A stretch of 64,000 nucleotides of DNA, taken from the NCBI RefSeq assembly GCF_038005985.1, contig NZ_JBBOUI010000001.1:2066001-2130000 (forward strand). The letters run 5' to 3'. Shown piece by piece: positions 17,829-26,282 of this stretch. This DNA comes from Solibacillus sp. FSL R7-0682 (GTDB lineage Bacteria; Bacillota; Bacilli; Bacillales_A; Planococcaceae). The position numbers were made by a program, and so were the translations under genes. Numbering within the stretch: position 1 is the first letter of the stretch; every line of letters starts with the position of its first letter. The notes below the pieces were generated by a model, which made no database searches, was not told the origin of the DNA, and saw only the letters and a list, made by a program, of their open reading frames with translations.

Positions 17829-18800
17829 TTATGAAATCACTTCTTGATTTGATTGTTGCTTTATACGCTGTTGTTTAAATTGAAAAACTAAATAGTTACA
17901 ATATCGAATGAAAACATATGAAATCATTAAAGTAGCAAGGATTAGTTGTCCGTTTCCAACCCAATTTAACCATAGTAAGTCAATATTATGATTACTTAAA
18001 AATTGATACATAGCATGTGTTGCTGTTGCTGTAACAACAAGAGGAAACGTAAAGGCCGCATAGCTTGGATAAAAAGGAAGCTTTAAAGCACTTACTAGTT
18101 TTGTTAATACTAATAAAAATAAAGCTTGAGCGACAACAAATAGAGTAATTGCGATTGGTAATGTTCCTTCATACTGCTGGAAATAAGCAGCTAAGCTTAA
18201 TGATGCAGGCGCTGTTAAAATCGTAATCATTGGAATAGTGGGCTCTGGTAAGTCTTTTAAAATAAACCCACGTTTAATTACAATCGGAACGAGAATAATG
18301 AATGAGATCACCGCAAAAAGTAGGATTCCTTTTGTGAAAACATTTGATAGCTGTCCAGCAGTTAACGGCATCATCGCTGTTCCAACAAATAATATGAACC
18401 AACTTGGAAAAATCATCGAAATTGACAATTTTTTTCTCCAAATAAATGCCTTAATAAAATACAAAATAATAAAAATTTGAGTAGCAGCAGCAATAATCCA
18501 TATACTTTGAATGAGAAGTTCTGGAACAGAATAGTAATGTAAGCCATTACTAAAAGCCATCGTACCCATTGTAAAAGTAGGGGACACAGATGCGATAATT
18601 GGATTTTGCATTTCTGATAAAACACTTGACCAAGCAAACAACGCTTTTGACAAAAGCATTAATAATAAAAAGCCACCAATGAAAAATGCAATATGCCCTA
18701 GTACATGCTGTTCTACTGTATGAAATACGTTCCCCAATGAAACAAAACCTAGCATAAGCCCGCTCATTGGGATAGGGATAAGTTGTAAATAAGCTTTCAT
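17829..18800 (-). CDS. TDT-family (TehA/SLAC1-like) transporter
   Basis: 323 residues and ten hydrophobic helices. IPIPMSGLMLGFVSLGN at the N-terminus is the TDT-family signature, and the internal pseudo-repeats of helical hairpins fit TehA/SLAC1 channels and Mae1-type dicarboxylate transporters. Members move small anions or export tellurite and sulfite. No SAM methyltransferase TehB is adjacent, so tellurite is not specially favoured. The start follows GGAGGTACATAT. Monocistronic. Confidence 0.82.
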   Translation of the reverse strand: MKAYLQLIPIPMSGLMLGFVSLGNVFHTVEQHVLGHIAFFIGGFLLLMLLSKALFAWSSVLSEMQNPIIASVSPTFTMGTMAFSNGLHYYSVPELLIQSIWIIAAATQIFIILYFIKAFIWRKKLSISMIFPSWFILFVGTAMMPLTAGQLSNVFTKGILLFAVISFIILVPIVIKRGFILKDLPEPTIPMITILTAPASLSLAAYFQQYEGTLPIAITLFVVAQALFLLVLTKLVSALKLPFYPSYAAFTFPLVVTATATHAMYQFLSNHNIDLLWLNWVGNGQLILATLMISYVFIRYCNYLVFQFKQQRIKQQSNQEVIS

Positions 18801-18881
18801 ATATGTACCTCCACTATAATATACGAATATAAAAACGCAGAACGAGAAATGGCTGCTCCACGTTTAAGCTGTGACTCTATC

Positions 18882-19196
18882 TTACTGCGTTAACTTTAAT
18901 CCGACAACCGCAATTAAAATAAACGAAATAAACAAAATTCTTTTCCAACTTTTAGATTCGTTATAAAGAAACATTCCCACGAGTGTTCCACCAACAGTAC
19001 CGATACCCGTCCAAACAGCATAAGAAATTCCCATCGGTAAAGTTTTCATTGCTAATGCAAGCAATGTAAAGCTACAAGCAAATGATCCAAATAAAATGGT
19101 GAAGTTCGTGATGTTGCGTTTTTGAGCAACCTTATTCATGCCAATTACTCCACCAACTTCAAATGCACCTGCTAATAGTAAATATACCCAAGCCAT
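18882..19196 (-). CDS. ykkD: SMR efflux subunit YkkD
   Basis: 104 residues and four transmembrane helices of the small multidrug resistance (EmrE) family. The pattern LLLAGAFEVGGVIGMNK with the membrane Glu near residue 13, then TLPMGISYAVWTGIGTVGG, resembles B. subtilis YkkD. It overlaps the upstream subunit by one base (TAATG), indicating translational coupling. SMR pairs of this type act as heteromers; the YkkCD homologues have been linked to export of cationic drugs or guanidinium compounds. Confidence 0.85.
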   Translation of the reverse strand: MAWVYLLLAGAFEVGGVIGMNKVAQKRNITNFTILFGSFACSFTLLALAMKTLPMGISYAVWTGIGTVGGTLVGMFLYNESKSWKRILFISFILIAVVGLKLTQ

Positions 19197-19537
19197 TAGT
19201 TATCCCTCGCTTCTTCTGGCTCATTCGAAATAAGTTTTAGTCCAATTACGCCTATTAATAAAAGGGCGATAAAGCCAATTTTTGCAATACTGAATGGTTC
19301 GTTAAATAATAATGTCTCTACAATAACTGTTCCTGCGGTTCCTATTCCCGTAAATACCGCATACACCGTTGCAACAGGTAATTTTTCTGTTGCAATAATT
19401 AAAATATAAAAGGATATAATTATGAGCACAACAACGCCTATCCACATGCCAATCGTGCTTGCATATTTTAAGCCCATTGCCCAAAGAATTTCAATAAGTC
19501 CTGCTAATAATACAAGGAGCCAATATTTTGTCATCAT
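19196..19537 (-). CDS. ykkC: SMR efflux subunit YkkC
   Basis: 113 residues and four transmembrane helices. The membrane Glu is in LAGLIEILWAMGLKYA, and LPVATVYAVFTGIGTAGTVIVE and the ending LIGVIGLKLISNEPEEARDN closely follow B. subtilis YkkC. It pairs with YkkD to form a heteromeric SMR pump. Its ribosome site GAGGTGA overlaps the stop codon of the upstream TetR gene. The second ATG (19534) has the better spacing. Confidence 0.85.
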   Translation of the reverse strand: MMTKYWLLVLLAGLIEILWAMGLKYASTIGMWIGVVVLIIISFYILIIATEKLPVATVYAVFTGIGTAGTVIVETLLFNEPFSIAKIGFIALLLIGVIGLKLISNEPEEARDN

Positions 19538-19545
19538 CTTTCACC

Positions 19546-20106
19546 TCAATTTGTAATGCCCCGATAAAACACTTTCCAACCGGCTTCTAACCGTTTTTCA
19601 AAGCGTGCTTCACCACCATAAAGCATTTCAACATATAAACTGTCGAGTAACGCTAAAAAGCTACTTGCTGCTATTGTTGGGGATACTGCTATTTGTTGTT
19701 TAGCAAAAAAGTGTTTTAGTATAGCTTCTAATGAATCTAAATAAAAATAAGTTTGCTCCAGTAATTGCTTTTCTAAATGGGGTGGTGTAATAAATGTCGA
19801 CCGAATAAAAAATTTAGTACTTAATTGTTGCATAAAGCGTTGTTGTGCTGCGCGTAAAAGTAGATAGAGCATTTGTTCAACTTCTTGCTCTTGCTGTTGC
19901 TCGATAAATCCCTTCATAAAGGCCAGCTCTGTTTGCATGGCATCTTGAGATATTGATAAATAAAGATCATCCTTACTTTTAAAATACGTATAGATTGATT
20001 GCTTGCGAATCCCTACTTCTTCCGCTATTTGTGCTAGGGAACCACCACTATACCCATGCTCAGCAAAGTTACTATAAGCTGCCAGAACGATTTTTTGTTG
20101 CGTCAT
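19546..20106 (-). CDS. TetR/AcrR-family regulator of the ykkCD-like pump
   Basis: 186 residues. The N-terminal HTH spans residues about 1-50 (AAYSNFAEHGYSGGSLAQIAEEVGIRKQSIYTYFKSKDDLY), followed by a Gln-rich helical ligand domain. First gene of a three-gene operon with the two SMR subunits (9 bp spacing), so it almost certainly represses its own operon and responds to a pump substrate. AAGGTGATAAT precedes ATG. Confidence 0.88.
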   Translation of the reverse strand: MTQQKIVLAAYSNFAEHGYSGGSLAQIAEEVGIRKQSIYTYFKSKDDLYLSISQDAMQTELAFMKGFIEQQQEQEVEQMLYLLLRAAQQRFMQQLSTKFFIRSTFITPPHLEKQLLEQTYFYLDSLEAILKHFFAKQQIAVSPTIAASSFLALLDSLYVEMLYGGEARFEKRLEAGWKVFYRGITN

Positions 20107-20117
20107 ATTATCACCTT

Positions 20118-20174
20118 CCTAACGTTCGTCAGTTAAATCTATCACATTTTGATTGCGAATGCAAAATAGTTCGC
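20118..20174 (-). promoter_or_regulatory. Promoter and candidate operators of the tetR-ykkCD operon
   Basis: On the minus strand, TTGCAT (20164-20159) and TAGATT (20141-20136) are 17 bp apart. The -35 overlaps an inverted repeat GCGAA-N10-TTCGC (20155-20174). A second dyad, TAAC-N8-GTTA (20120-20135), lies just downstream of the -10. Either could be the TetR operator. No guanidine (ykkC) riboswitch fits in the 30-base leader. Confidence 0.55.
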
Positions 20175-20210
20175 TTAAAGTGAAAGAAAACAACCGTTGG
20201 GGTGATTATT

Positions 20211-20765
20211 ATGGAACGTTGTGCATGGGTGAAGTTAGATGAGCCGATTTATGTAAAGTATCATGATGAGGAGTGGGGCGTACCTGTATATGATGATCAG
20301 CATCTATTTGAGATGCTTTGTTTAGAAGGCGCACAAGCTGGACTGAGTTGGCTGACGATATTAAAACGAAGAGAAGGATACCGCTTAGCATTTGACCAGT
20401 TTAATGCTGAAGTGATTGCTACTTATGATGAACAAAGATTAGCACAATTAAAGGAAGATGAGCGAATCATTCGTAATCGTTTAAAAATTGCTAGTGTTGT
20501 GACGAATGCACAAAGCTACATAAAAATAAAAAACGATTATGGGTCATTTTCACAGTATGTTTGGTCCTTTGTAGATGGGAAGCCGATCATTAATTACTGG
20601 AATACGATTGAAGAAGTTCCTATCACAACAGAAATTAGTGACCGAATGAGCAAGCAATTAAAAAAAGATGGCTTTAAATTTGTAGGGAGCACAATCTGCT
20701 ATTCGTTTATGCAAGCAGTCGGTATGGTAAATGACCATACAACCAATTGTATTTGTCGTAAATAA
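20211..20765 (+). CDS. tag: DNA-3-methyladenine glycosylase I
   Basis: 184 residues from ATG 20211 (GGGGTG is 7 bases upstream; the in-frame GTG at 20202 would overlap it). Removes 3-methyladenine from alkylated DNA. MERCAWV carries the first Zn-binding Cys, YHDEEWGVP is the family signature, FEMLCLEGAQAGLSW lies in the base pocket, and the C-terminal NDHTTNCIC supplies the His/Cys zinc ligands. Length is standard. Divergent from the tetR-ykkCD operon. Confidence 0.92.
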   Translation: MERCAWVKLDEPIYVKYHDEEWGVPVYDDQHLFEMLCLEGAQAGLSWLTILKRREGYRLAFDQFNAEVIATYDEQRLAQLKEDERIIRNRLKIASVVTNAQSYIKIKNDYGSFSQYVWSFVDGKPIINYWNTIEEVPITTEISDRMSKQLKKDGFKFVGSTICYSFMQAVGMVNDHTTNCICRK

Positions 20766-20840
20766 CTCTACATGTGAGACTGCTCTTAATCATTTAACTT
20801 TAAGAAACGTCTTTCATCTAGTGTAAACGTAATGAAATAT

Positions 20841-20879
20841 AAAACACCATTTTTCATATTAGAGAAAAATGGTGTTTTG
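20841..20879. terminator. Bidirectional terminator between tag and the stress-protein gene
   Basis: 15-bp arms AAAACACCATTTTTC / GAAAAATGGTGTTTT. The ATTTTTC/GAAAAAT core is the same as in the hairpins at 15914 and 26164. Confidence 0.85.
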
Positions 20880-20901
20880 ACTTTTGAATTAAAGAATACA
20901 A

Positions 20902-21321
20902 TTATTTAACAATCATGGCCGGGCATTGGACACGTTTCATTACTTTATGAGATACACTTCCTAGCACCATTTCCTGTAAGCTATTTAATCCTCTACTTCC
21001 GATAATAACTAAATCTACTTTTTTTGAATTGGCATAGTTCACAATTTCAGGACCAGGACTACCATGCACCATTTCAATTGCATAGTGCACGTTTTCTGCC
21101 GTGAATAATTGCTCAATGTGTTGTAGCTTTTTCTTGCGTTCCATATACAAGCTTTCTGCTGAATTTGCGTGAAGTACCTCTGTTTTTACTTTTTCATAAT
21201 CAATCACAAATAATAGTGTAATTTTGCTATGTTCATTTAATTTGACTAGTTTAACTGCTTCTTTTGCTGCACGAAATGAGTTTTCAGAGCCATCTGCCGC
21301 AAGTAAAATATGTGGATACAT
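20902..21321 (-). CDS. Universal stress protein (UspA family)
   Basis: 139 residues from ATG 21321, chosen because GGGGG lies 7 bases upstream and the protein then begins MYPHILLAADGSENS, the canonical family start. The ATP-binding signature is present at the C-terminal end: VIIGSRGLNSLQEMVLGSVSHKVMKRVQCPAMIVK (G-2x-G-9x-G-S type). It follows the SulP transporter by 16 bp, and this pairing of SulP with a Usp suggests shared regulation. Confidence 0.9.
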   Translation of the reverse strand: MYPHILLAADGSENSFRAAKEAVKLVKLNEHSKITLLFVIDYEKVKTEVLHANSAESLYMERKKKLQHIEQLFTAENVHYAIEMVHGSPGPEIVNYANSKKVDLVIIGSRGLNSLQEMVLGSVSHKVMKRVQCPAMIVK

Positions 21322-21337
21322 GTTCATTCCCCCAAAG

Positions 21338-22771
21338 TTAGTCAATTATCGTATGACCGGTTAACTTCACAAGCAATTGTTTACTTGCTTCATCAATGCC
21401 TGTATACGCTACAGTTATATTTTTCGCCTTTAACAAGTCCTTCACCTTTACTAATGAACCAACTGCGGAATCGTCCCATACTTTACAATTGGTGAAATCG
21501 ATGATAATCGAATTAGAGGAAAACGCTTGTGTTTTAAAATATTCGACAAAGCTTTCTGTTGAAGCAAAAAATAATTGCCCTGATACAGCATACGTTGTTC
21601 CTTGCTGAGTTATTTTGACACGAGAAATTTCATTGACGAAAAAGAGCGCACTTACGATAATACCTGCCACAACCCCAATTGCAAGATTATGTGTGTAGAG
21701 TACAACAGCAATCGTTAATAGCATGACAAAGACATCCTTTTTTGGTGCTATCATTGCATATTTAAACGAATGCCAATCAAATTGTGTAATACAAACAACG
21801 ACCATAACACCAGCAAGTACAGGCATCGGTATTTGTACAACATAATCACCTAAAACTAAAATAAGAAACATTAAAAAACTACCTGCAACAAACGTTGAAA
21901 GGCGACCGCGCCCACCGGATTTAACATTAATAACTGACTGACCAATCATCGCACAACCCGCCATTCCTCCAAAAAATCCGTTAATGACATTGGCAATGCC
22001 TTGACCACGTGCTTCTTTGTTTTTATCACTTTCTGTAGACGTCATATCATCTAAAATAGACGCTGTGAGTAACGATTCCACTAAACCTACAACAGCAAGT
22101 GCTAAGGAATACGGTAAAATAATCATGAACGTTTCCCAATTGAATGGAATGTCTGGAATGAAAAACGACGGTAATGACTGACTGATCGAACCCATATCGC
22201 CAACGGTTTTTAAATTGACGCCTGAATAGACCGCTACAATTGATAAGATAACAACTGCAATTAATGGAGCGGGGATTCCTTTAATGATATAAGGAATCGC
22301 ATAAATTAACGCAATCGTCACAAGTAAAAATAACCACGTCATGAAATCCCCACCGATAAAGTGCGGAGTTTGTGCTAGAAATACTAAAATAGCTAAGGAG
22401 TTAACAAAGCCAATCATCACAGCATTTGGAATGAATTTCATTAATTTCGCAATTTTAAGTAGACCGAATGCTATTTGTATAAATCCAGTTAAAATTGTGG
22501 CAGCTAGTAAATAGTGCAAACCATGGTCCTTTACTAATGAGACAATGACTAATGCCATCGCGCCAGTAGCAGCAGAAATCATCGCAGGGCGTCCCCCAAC
22601 AAAGCTGATTGTTACGGCAATTACAAAGGATGCATAAAGACCTACCATAGGATCAACACCAGCTAATATTGAAAATGCAATGGCTTCCGGAATTAGTGCT
22701 AATGCAACGACTAAACCAGCTAATACATCTGCACGTATATTTCCGAACCATTGCTCACGTATACTTCCCAT
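21338..22771 (-). CDS. SulP-family anion transporter with STAS domain
   Basis: 477 residues. Residues about 10-375 form the SulP membrane core ([24 protein letters not shown] at the start; [25 protein letters not shown] in the middle). A C-terminal STAS domain (about 390-477) holds [20 protein letters not shown], the usual D-S phosphorylation-type loop. SulP proteins carry sulfate, bicarbonate or other anions, often Na+- or H+-coupled. Length and sequence type resemble YbaR/YvdB rather than long sulfate permeases; the ion is not predictable. First gene of a two-gene operon. Confidence 0.9.
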   Translation of the reverse strand: MGSIREQWFGNIRADVLAGLVVALALIPEAIAFSILAGVDPMVGLYASFVIAVTISFVGGRPAMISAATGAMALVIVSLVKDHGLHYLLAATILTGFIQIAFGLLKIAKLMKFIPNAVMIGFVNSLAILVFLAQTPHFIGGDFMTWLFLLVTIALIYAIPYIIKGIPAPLIAVVILSIVAVYSGVNLKTVGDMGSISQSLPSFFIPDIPFNWETFMIILPYSLALAVVGLVESLLTASILDDMTSTESDKNKEARGQGIANVINGFFGGMAGCAMIGQSVINVKSGGRGRLSTFVAGSFLMFLILVLGDYVVQIPMPVLAGVMVVVCITQFDWHSFKYAMIAPKKDVFVMLLTIAVVLYTHNLAIGVVAGIIVSALFFVNEISRVKITQQGTTYAVSGQLFFASTESFVEYFKTQAFSSNSIIIDFTNCKVWDDSAVGSLVKVKDLLKAKNITVAYTGIDEASKQLLVKLTGHTIID

Positions 22772-23014
22772 AAAAAAACCCCTTTAAATAATCTTTTCCT
22801 ATCATATCATGACCGTCAAATTGAGCAAGACGATAGATGTGGAATGAATCATTATTAATTGTATTCTATTAAAGTTAGTGTGTACTATTACCTATTTTTG
22901 TCGTTTATGACTGTGACACTTGTAGTGATTTTTTGAATCTGTTGAAAATTCCATATTCAAGCAATTTTGAAAGGACTTATAATGGAAATATTACTAGATA
23001 AGAGGGGAATACAG

Positions 23015-24844
23015 ATGACAAAGCCAACAGATGCACAGCAGACGAGTTTAAATGACATTACGGATTTACAGCAATTAATAGATCGTCTTAAGCCTCTGCA
23101 CATTATTTTATCGCAAAATTCTTATGTAAAAGATACGACAAGACGACTTAAGCGAATTATTGATGATGCAGATAGTCAGCCAATCTTTTTATTTTTAGGG
23201 AAAGAACGGGTAGGAAAGACGACTTTAATAAATAGTTTACTTGGAAGAGAATTACTTGAAGATAATAAAAATCAGCCAACAAATATTAACACATTTTTAC
23301 GCTATGGAGAAGAAGAGTGTATAAAAGCAATTTTCCTAGATGGCATGGTCGCAACATTTGATATTTCCAAATTACATTTACTTACAGTTTCTGATACATA
23401 TAGCGCTCAAATAATCCGGGAGCATTTAGATTTTATTGAAGTATATATTAAACATGATTTATTAAAAGCGGTCACACTTATTGATTCAACAGCGTTAGAA
23501 GTAGGAAATAACAATACCGCTTACTTCTCACATTCGTTAATCCAGCGTGTCGACGAAGTATTTTGGGTTTTACGAAATGGCTCACCTGCGACTGTTGATG
23601 AGGTGAATTTACTAAATAAATTAGAAACTTTCAATATACAGCCGCATATCATTTTAAATGGGATTGACGAATCTACAAGCGATGTTGAACAATCTTTTGC
23701 TTCTGAAAAGGCGCGATATGGCAACAAAGCAGGTGAATTTTTAGGGGTATCTGCATTAAATGCGTTAAAAGCAAGAAAAACGAATGACACGCAACTATTA
23801 ATTGATTCGAATATTACACATCTCTCTCAATTAATTTATCGCTTAGTAGAGGATAAGCAAAAGAAGACGCGTCACGTTACGGAATTGTTTATCCATTGGC
23901 TAGAAAGATTACGAAAAGAGATCGAGGTCATTCCAACTCGGGAGCCTTATATTTCTGCCCTTGAAAATGTGGAGCGATATCAATCAGACTCGGAGTACGA
24001 ATTTAGTCGTCAACAACGCGATTTAGTACTGCTTACGTCCTATGAAGAGGAATATCAAAATGTTAGCACCGTCTTTAAAGATGTCCAAACGCTCTATCAG
24101 TTGTTGCAAAAACTTGCGAGCGACTTATATTTACGCGATTCATTAGTAGAAAAATATGAAGAAATGGCCGTCTTGTATCAAAAAAATGTACGGGATTACC
24201 GAAAATTACACGTCGATTATTCGATGGAATATTCCCGCTTAGAAAAGCAATATAAAAAACTTACGGGGAAACCCTTAACATTCCCAATAGCAAATAATGA
24301 AATGGAAAGTTTAATAATTGAACGGATCCATTCACTAAATAAGCTCCAAAAGCAATGTGAGGAAAAACTAGAATTTATTAAGAAATACGAAGTGTTTGTG
24401 AGTGAAAATTTATATACTGTACAAAATCGTTTAAATGAGCTGGCAGCACAACGATTAAAAACAATTATTACGCAAGTAAGCGATTTAAATTTACAGCGGA
24501 AAACAGAACGTGTTCATCTACGTTCGTATGCGGATAAATTAGCAGAGTTTAACTGTATTGTTGAAGCACAAGGATTTTTACGTGATGCAATTATGCCGCA
24601 TTTACTAAATGGGGCATTCCCAATTACGGAACAAGAAAAATATCATGTTCAAAATACGATAGAATGTATTTGCGCTGTTGATTTAACGCATCAAGCTCTT
24701 TACAATCGATTAAATATCGCGGAGCCCGATGATTTACTCGTCCAGTTGGAGTTTGATTCAAAATATAAATTAAACGGCTTAAGCCTAACAGAGTCTGATG
24801 TAAAATCAGACATCCCAGAGCTCCCAAAATATATTGAAATATAA
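23015..24844 (+). CDS. Dynamin-like GTPase, coiled-coil
   Basis: 609 residues from ATG 23015 (AGAGGGG 7 bases upstream; ATG 22982, with AAAGGA, is an alternative). FLGKERVGKTTLINSLLG near residue 62-80 is the P-loop; QPTNIN supplies the switch-I Thr; the switch-II/G3 position reads LIDSTALEV rather than DxPG, and LNGID stands for the G4 motif. About 300 residues of charged helix follow, with no clear transmembrane or paddle segment. This fits the bacterial dynamin-like/YjdA-CrfC group of membrane-remodelling or chromosome-associated GTPases. The altered G3 makes hydrolysis capacity uncertain. Monocistronic. Confidence 0.7.
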   Translation: MTKPTDAQQTSLNDITDLQQLIDRLKPLHIILSQNSYVKDTTRRLKRIIDDADSQPIFLFLGKERVGKTTLINSLLGRELLEDNKNQPTNINTFLRYGEEECIKAIFLDGMVATFDISKLHLLTVSDTYSAQIIREHLDFIEVYIKHDLLKAVTLIDSTALEVGNNNTAYFSHSLIQRVDEVFWVLRNGSPATVDEVNLLNKLETFNIQPHIILNGIDESTSDVEQSFASEKARYGNKAGEFLGVSALNALKARKTNDTQLLIDSNITHLSQLIYRLVEDKQKKTRHVTELFIHWLERLRKEIEVIPTREPYISALENVERYQSDSEYEFSRQQRDLVLLTSYEEEYQNVSTVFKDVQTLYQLLQKLASDLYLRDSLVEKYEEMAVLYQKNVRDYRKLHVDYSMEYSRLEKQYKKLTGKPLTFPIANNEMESLIIERIHSLNKLQKQCEEKLEFIKKYEVFVSENLYTVQNRLNELAAQRLKTIITQVSDLNLQRKTERVHLRSYADKLAEFNCIVEAQGFLRDAIMPHLLNGAFPITEQEKYHVQNTIECICAVDLTHQALYNRLNIAEPDDLLVQLEFDSKYKLNGLSLTESDVKSDIPELPKYIEI

Positions 24845-24847
24845 TAG

Positions 24848-24903
24848 ATGCCTCCCTACAATACTAGTACGATTTTGTACGAATTGTAGGGAGGCATTTT
24901 TAC
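24848..24903. terminator. Strong bidirectional terminator
   Basis: 15-bp perfect arms (ATGCCTCCCTACAAT / ATTGTAGGGAGGCAT) followed by TTTTTACG, between the convergent GTPase and yfkAB genes. Confidence 0.92.
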
Positions 24904-24906
24904 GTT

Positions 24907-26016
24907 TTATTTCACAGAACCACTTACAAATGTTTCATGTTCATAATACATATTTTTTACAAGTACATTGGGTCCTAAGCATTTAACAGCAGGACAATGA
25001 CAGTTTAAGCTTTTTGCTAAGTCCGTCGCTAACCACTTATCAAATATGGCTGGTAATGAATCATGCTGAATATTTCCAAGAGCTGGCGTATCACCAAAAT
25101 CCGTAACGATGACTTCACCAGTAAATATATTAATATTTAAACGTGAACGGCCATCAGGATCGTTTCGAAGCGTTACATTTTTCGTCTGACGTATACGCTC
25201 TTGTAATTTCAAATCTTCTTCAGACTTACTACACGGATAAAACGGTAATGTACCAAAAAGCATCCATGTATTTTCATCCCGAATATCTAGTAAATGGTTA
25301 ATCGCGTCACGTGTCTCTTCAAGTGATAAAGAAGTGAGCGCAGAAGCGAAGTCTGATGGATACATCGGGTGGACTTCATGACGTGCACACTTCATTTCCT
25401 CGACGATTTGCTTATGAATATGCTCTAAATACGGTAATGTCTTTTTATTTAACATTGTTTCAGCCGATACCATAACACCATGATCTGCAAGCATTCTTGA
25501 ATTATCAATCATCCGCTGGAATAGGGCCGCCCGTTGCTCTTCTGTGGGTTTACGTTCCATCATTGCAAATCCTGTTTCTACGAATTCTTCAATCGTTCCC
25601 CAGTTATGTGAAATATGCAACACATCTAAATAAGGAGCGATTTCTAAATAGCGTGCACCATCAATTGTTAAGTTTGAGTTCATCTGTGTACGAACTCCAC
25701 GTTCATGTGCATATTTTAGGAGTGGAAGAACATAGTTTTGCACCGATTTTTTTGACATCATCGGCTCGCCACCAGTTATTGAAATTGTTTTTAAATGAGG
25801 AATCTCATCTAGTCGTTTCAAAATCAGTTCAATTGGTAATGCTTCGGGATCTTTCGTTTGAAGTGTGTAACCAACGGCACAATGTGCACAACGCATATTA
25901 CATAAAGTGGTTGTTGTAAATTCAATATTGGATAAAGTTAGGCCGCCATGTTGTTCAACGTCTAAATAGGCTTCCCATGGATCATAGCTTGGGGTAATTT
26001 CTTTTAACGTAGTCAT
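24907..26016 (-). CDS. yfkAB: Radical SAM protein YfkAB
   Basis: 369 residues. The [4Fe-4S]/SAM motif is C39-x3-C43-x2-C46 (CNMRCAHC), followed by SITGGEPMMSKK. The C-terminal half has extra Cys (FYPCSK, CHCPAVKC) expected to bind a second cluster, as in SPASM-like proteins. Sequence features (DPWEAYLDVEQHGG start, EVHPMYPSDFASAL) match the Bacillales YfkAB family, reported as a single ORF. The reaction is unknown. GGAAGTAAG lies before ATG. Monocistronic. Confidence 0.88.
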   Translation of the reverse strand: MTTLKEITPSYDPWEAYLDVEQHGGLTLSNIEFTTTTLCNMRCAHCAVGYTLQTKDPEALPIELILKRLDEIPHLKTISITGGEPMMSKKSVQNYVLPLLKYAHERGVRTQMNSNLTIDGARYLEIAPYLDVLHISHNWGTIEEFVETGFAMMERKPTEEQRAALFQRMIDNSRMLADHGVMVSAETMLNKKTLPYLEHIHKQIVEEMKCARHEVHPMYPSDFASALTSLSLEETRDAINHLLDIRDENTWMLFGTLPFYPCSKSEEDLKLQERIRQTKNVTLRNDPDGRSRLNINIFTGEVIVTDFGDTPALGNIQHDSLPAIFDKWLATDLAKSLNCHCPAVKCLGPNVLVKNMYYEHETFVSGSVK

Positions 26017-26147
26017 TAATTACTTACTTCCTTTCTAACGAACTATTTTCTCATAAATTAGCCTAGAAGAAAACGTTTAAATTCAGAGGGGCTAGAATTT
26101 TTTGCCACCATAACGAAGAGCAAAGGCTTCGAAGTAGACAAAAATAA

Positions 26148-26276
26148 AGAAGCTGAGACAAAACAAAAAAACAATTTTCTCCTAAGAGAAAAATTGTTTT
26201 TTTGATGCGGGTAAAATTGGTTTCAAGTTCCGGGTACGCTTTATGCGGGCACGGGCCTGAGTCTGTAGCCTGGCTT
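26148..26276. repeat. Truncated repeat module with terminator hairpin
   Basis: GAAGCTGAGACAAAAC (26149 on) resembles the outer arm of the 15781 module. It is followed by a hairpin (26164-26202; ACAATTTTCTC / GAGAAAAATTGT core) that terminates the minus-strand beta-helix gene. Then comes a decayed, inverted fragment of the GC-rich repeat (about 26212-26272), recognisable by ACGCTTT-ATGCGGGCACGGGCCTGAG compared with the reverse complement of 36370-36476. Confidence 0.6.
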
Positions 26277-26282
26277 CATTAC

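Noticed and set aside
20107-20201. Guanidine-I (ykkC) riboswitch before the ykk operon
   Set aside because: The leader is only about 30 bases after the predicted transcription start and shows none of the conserved paired elements.
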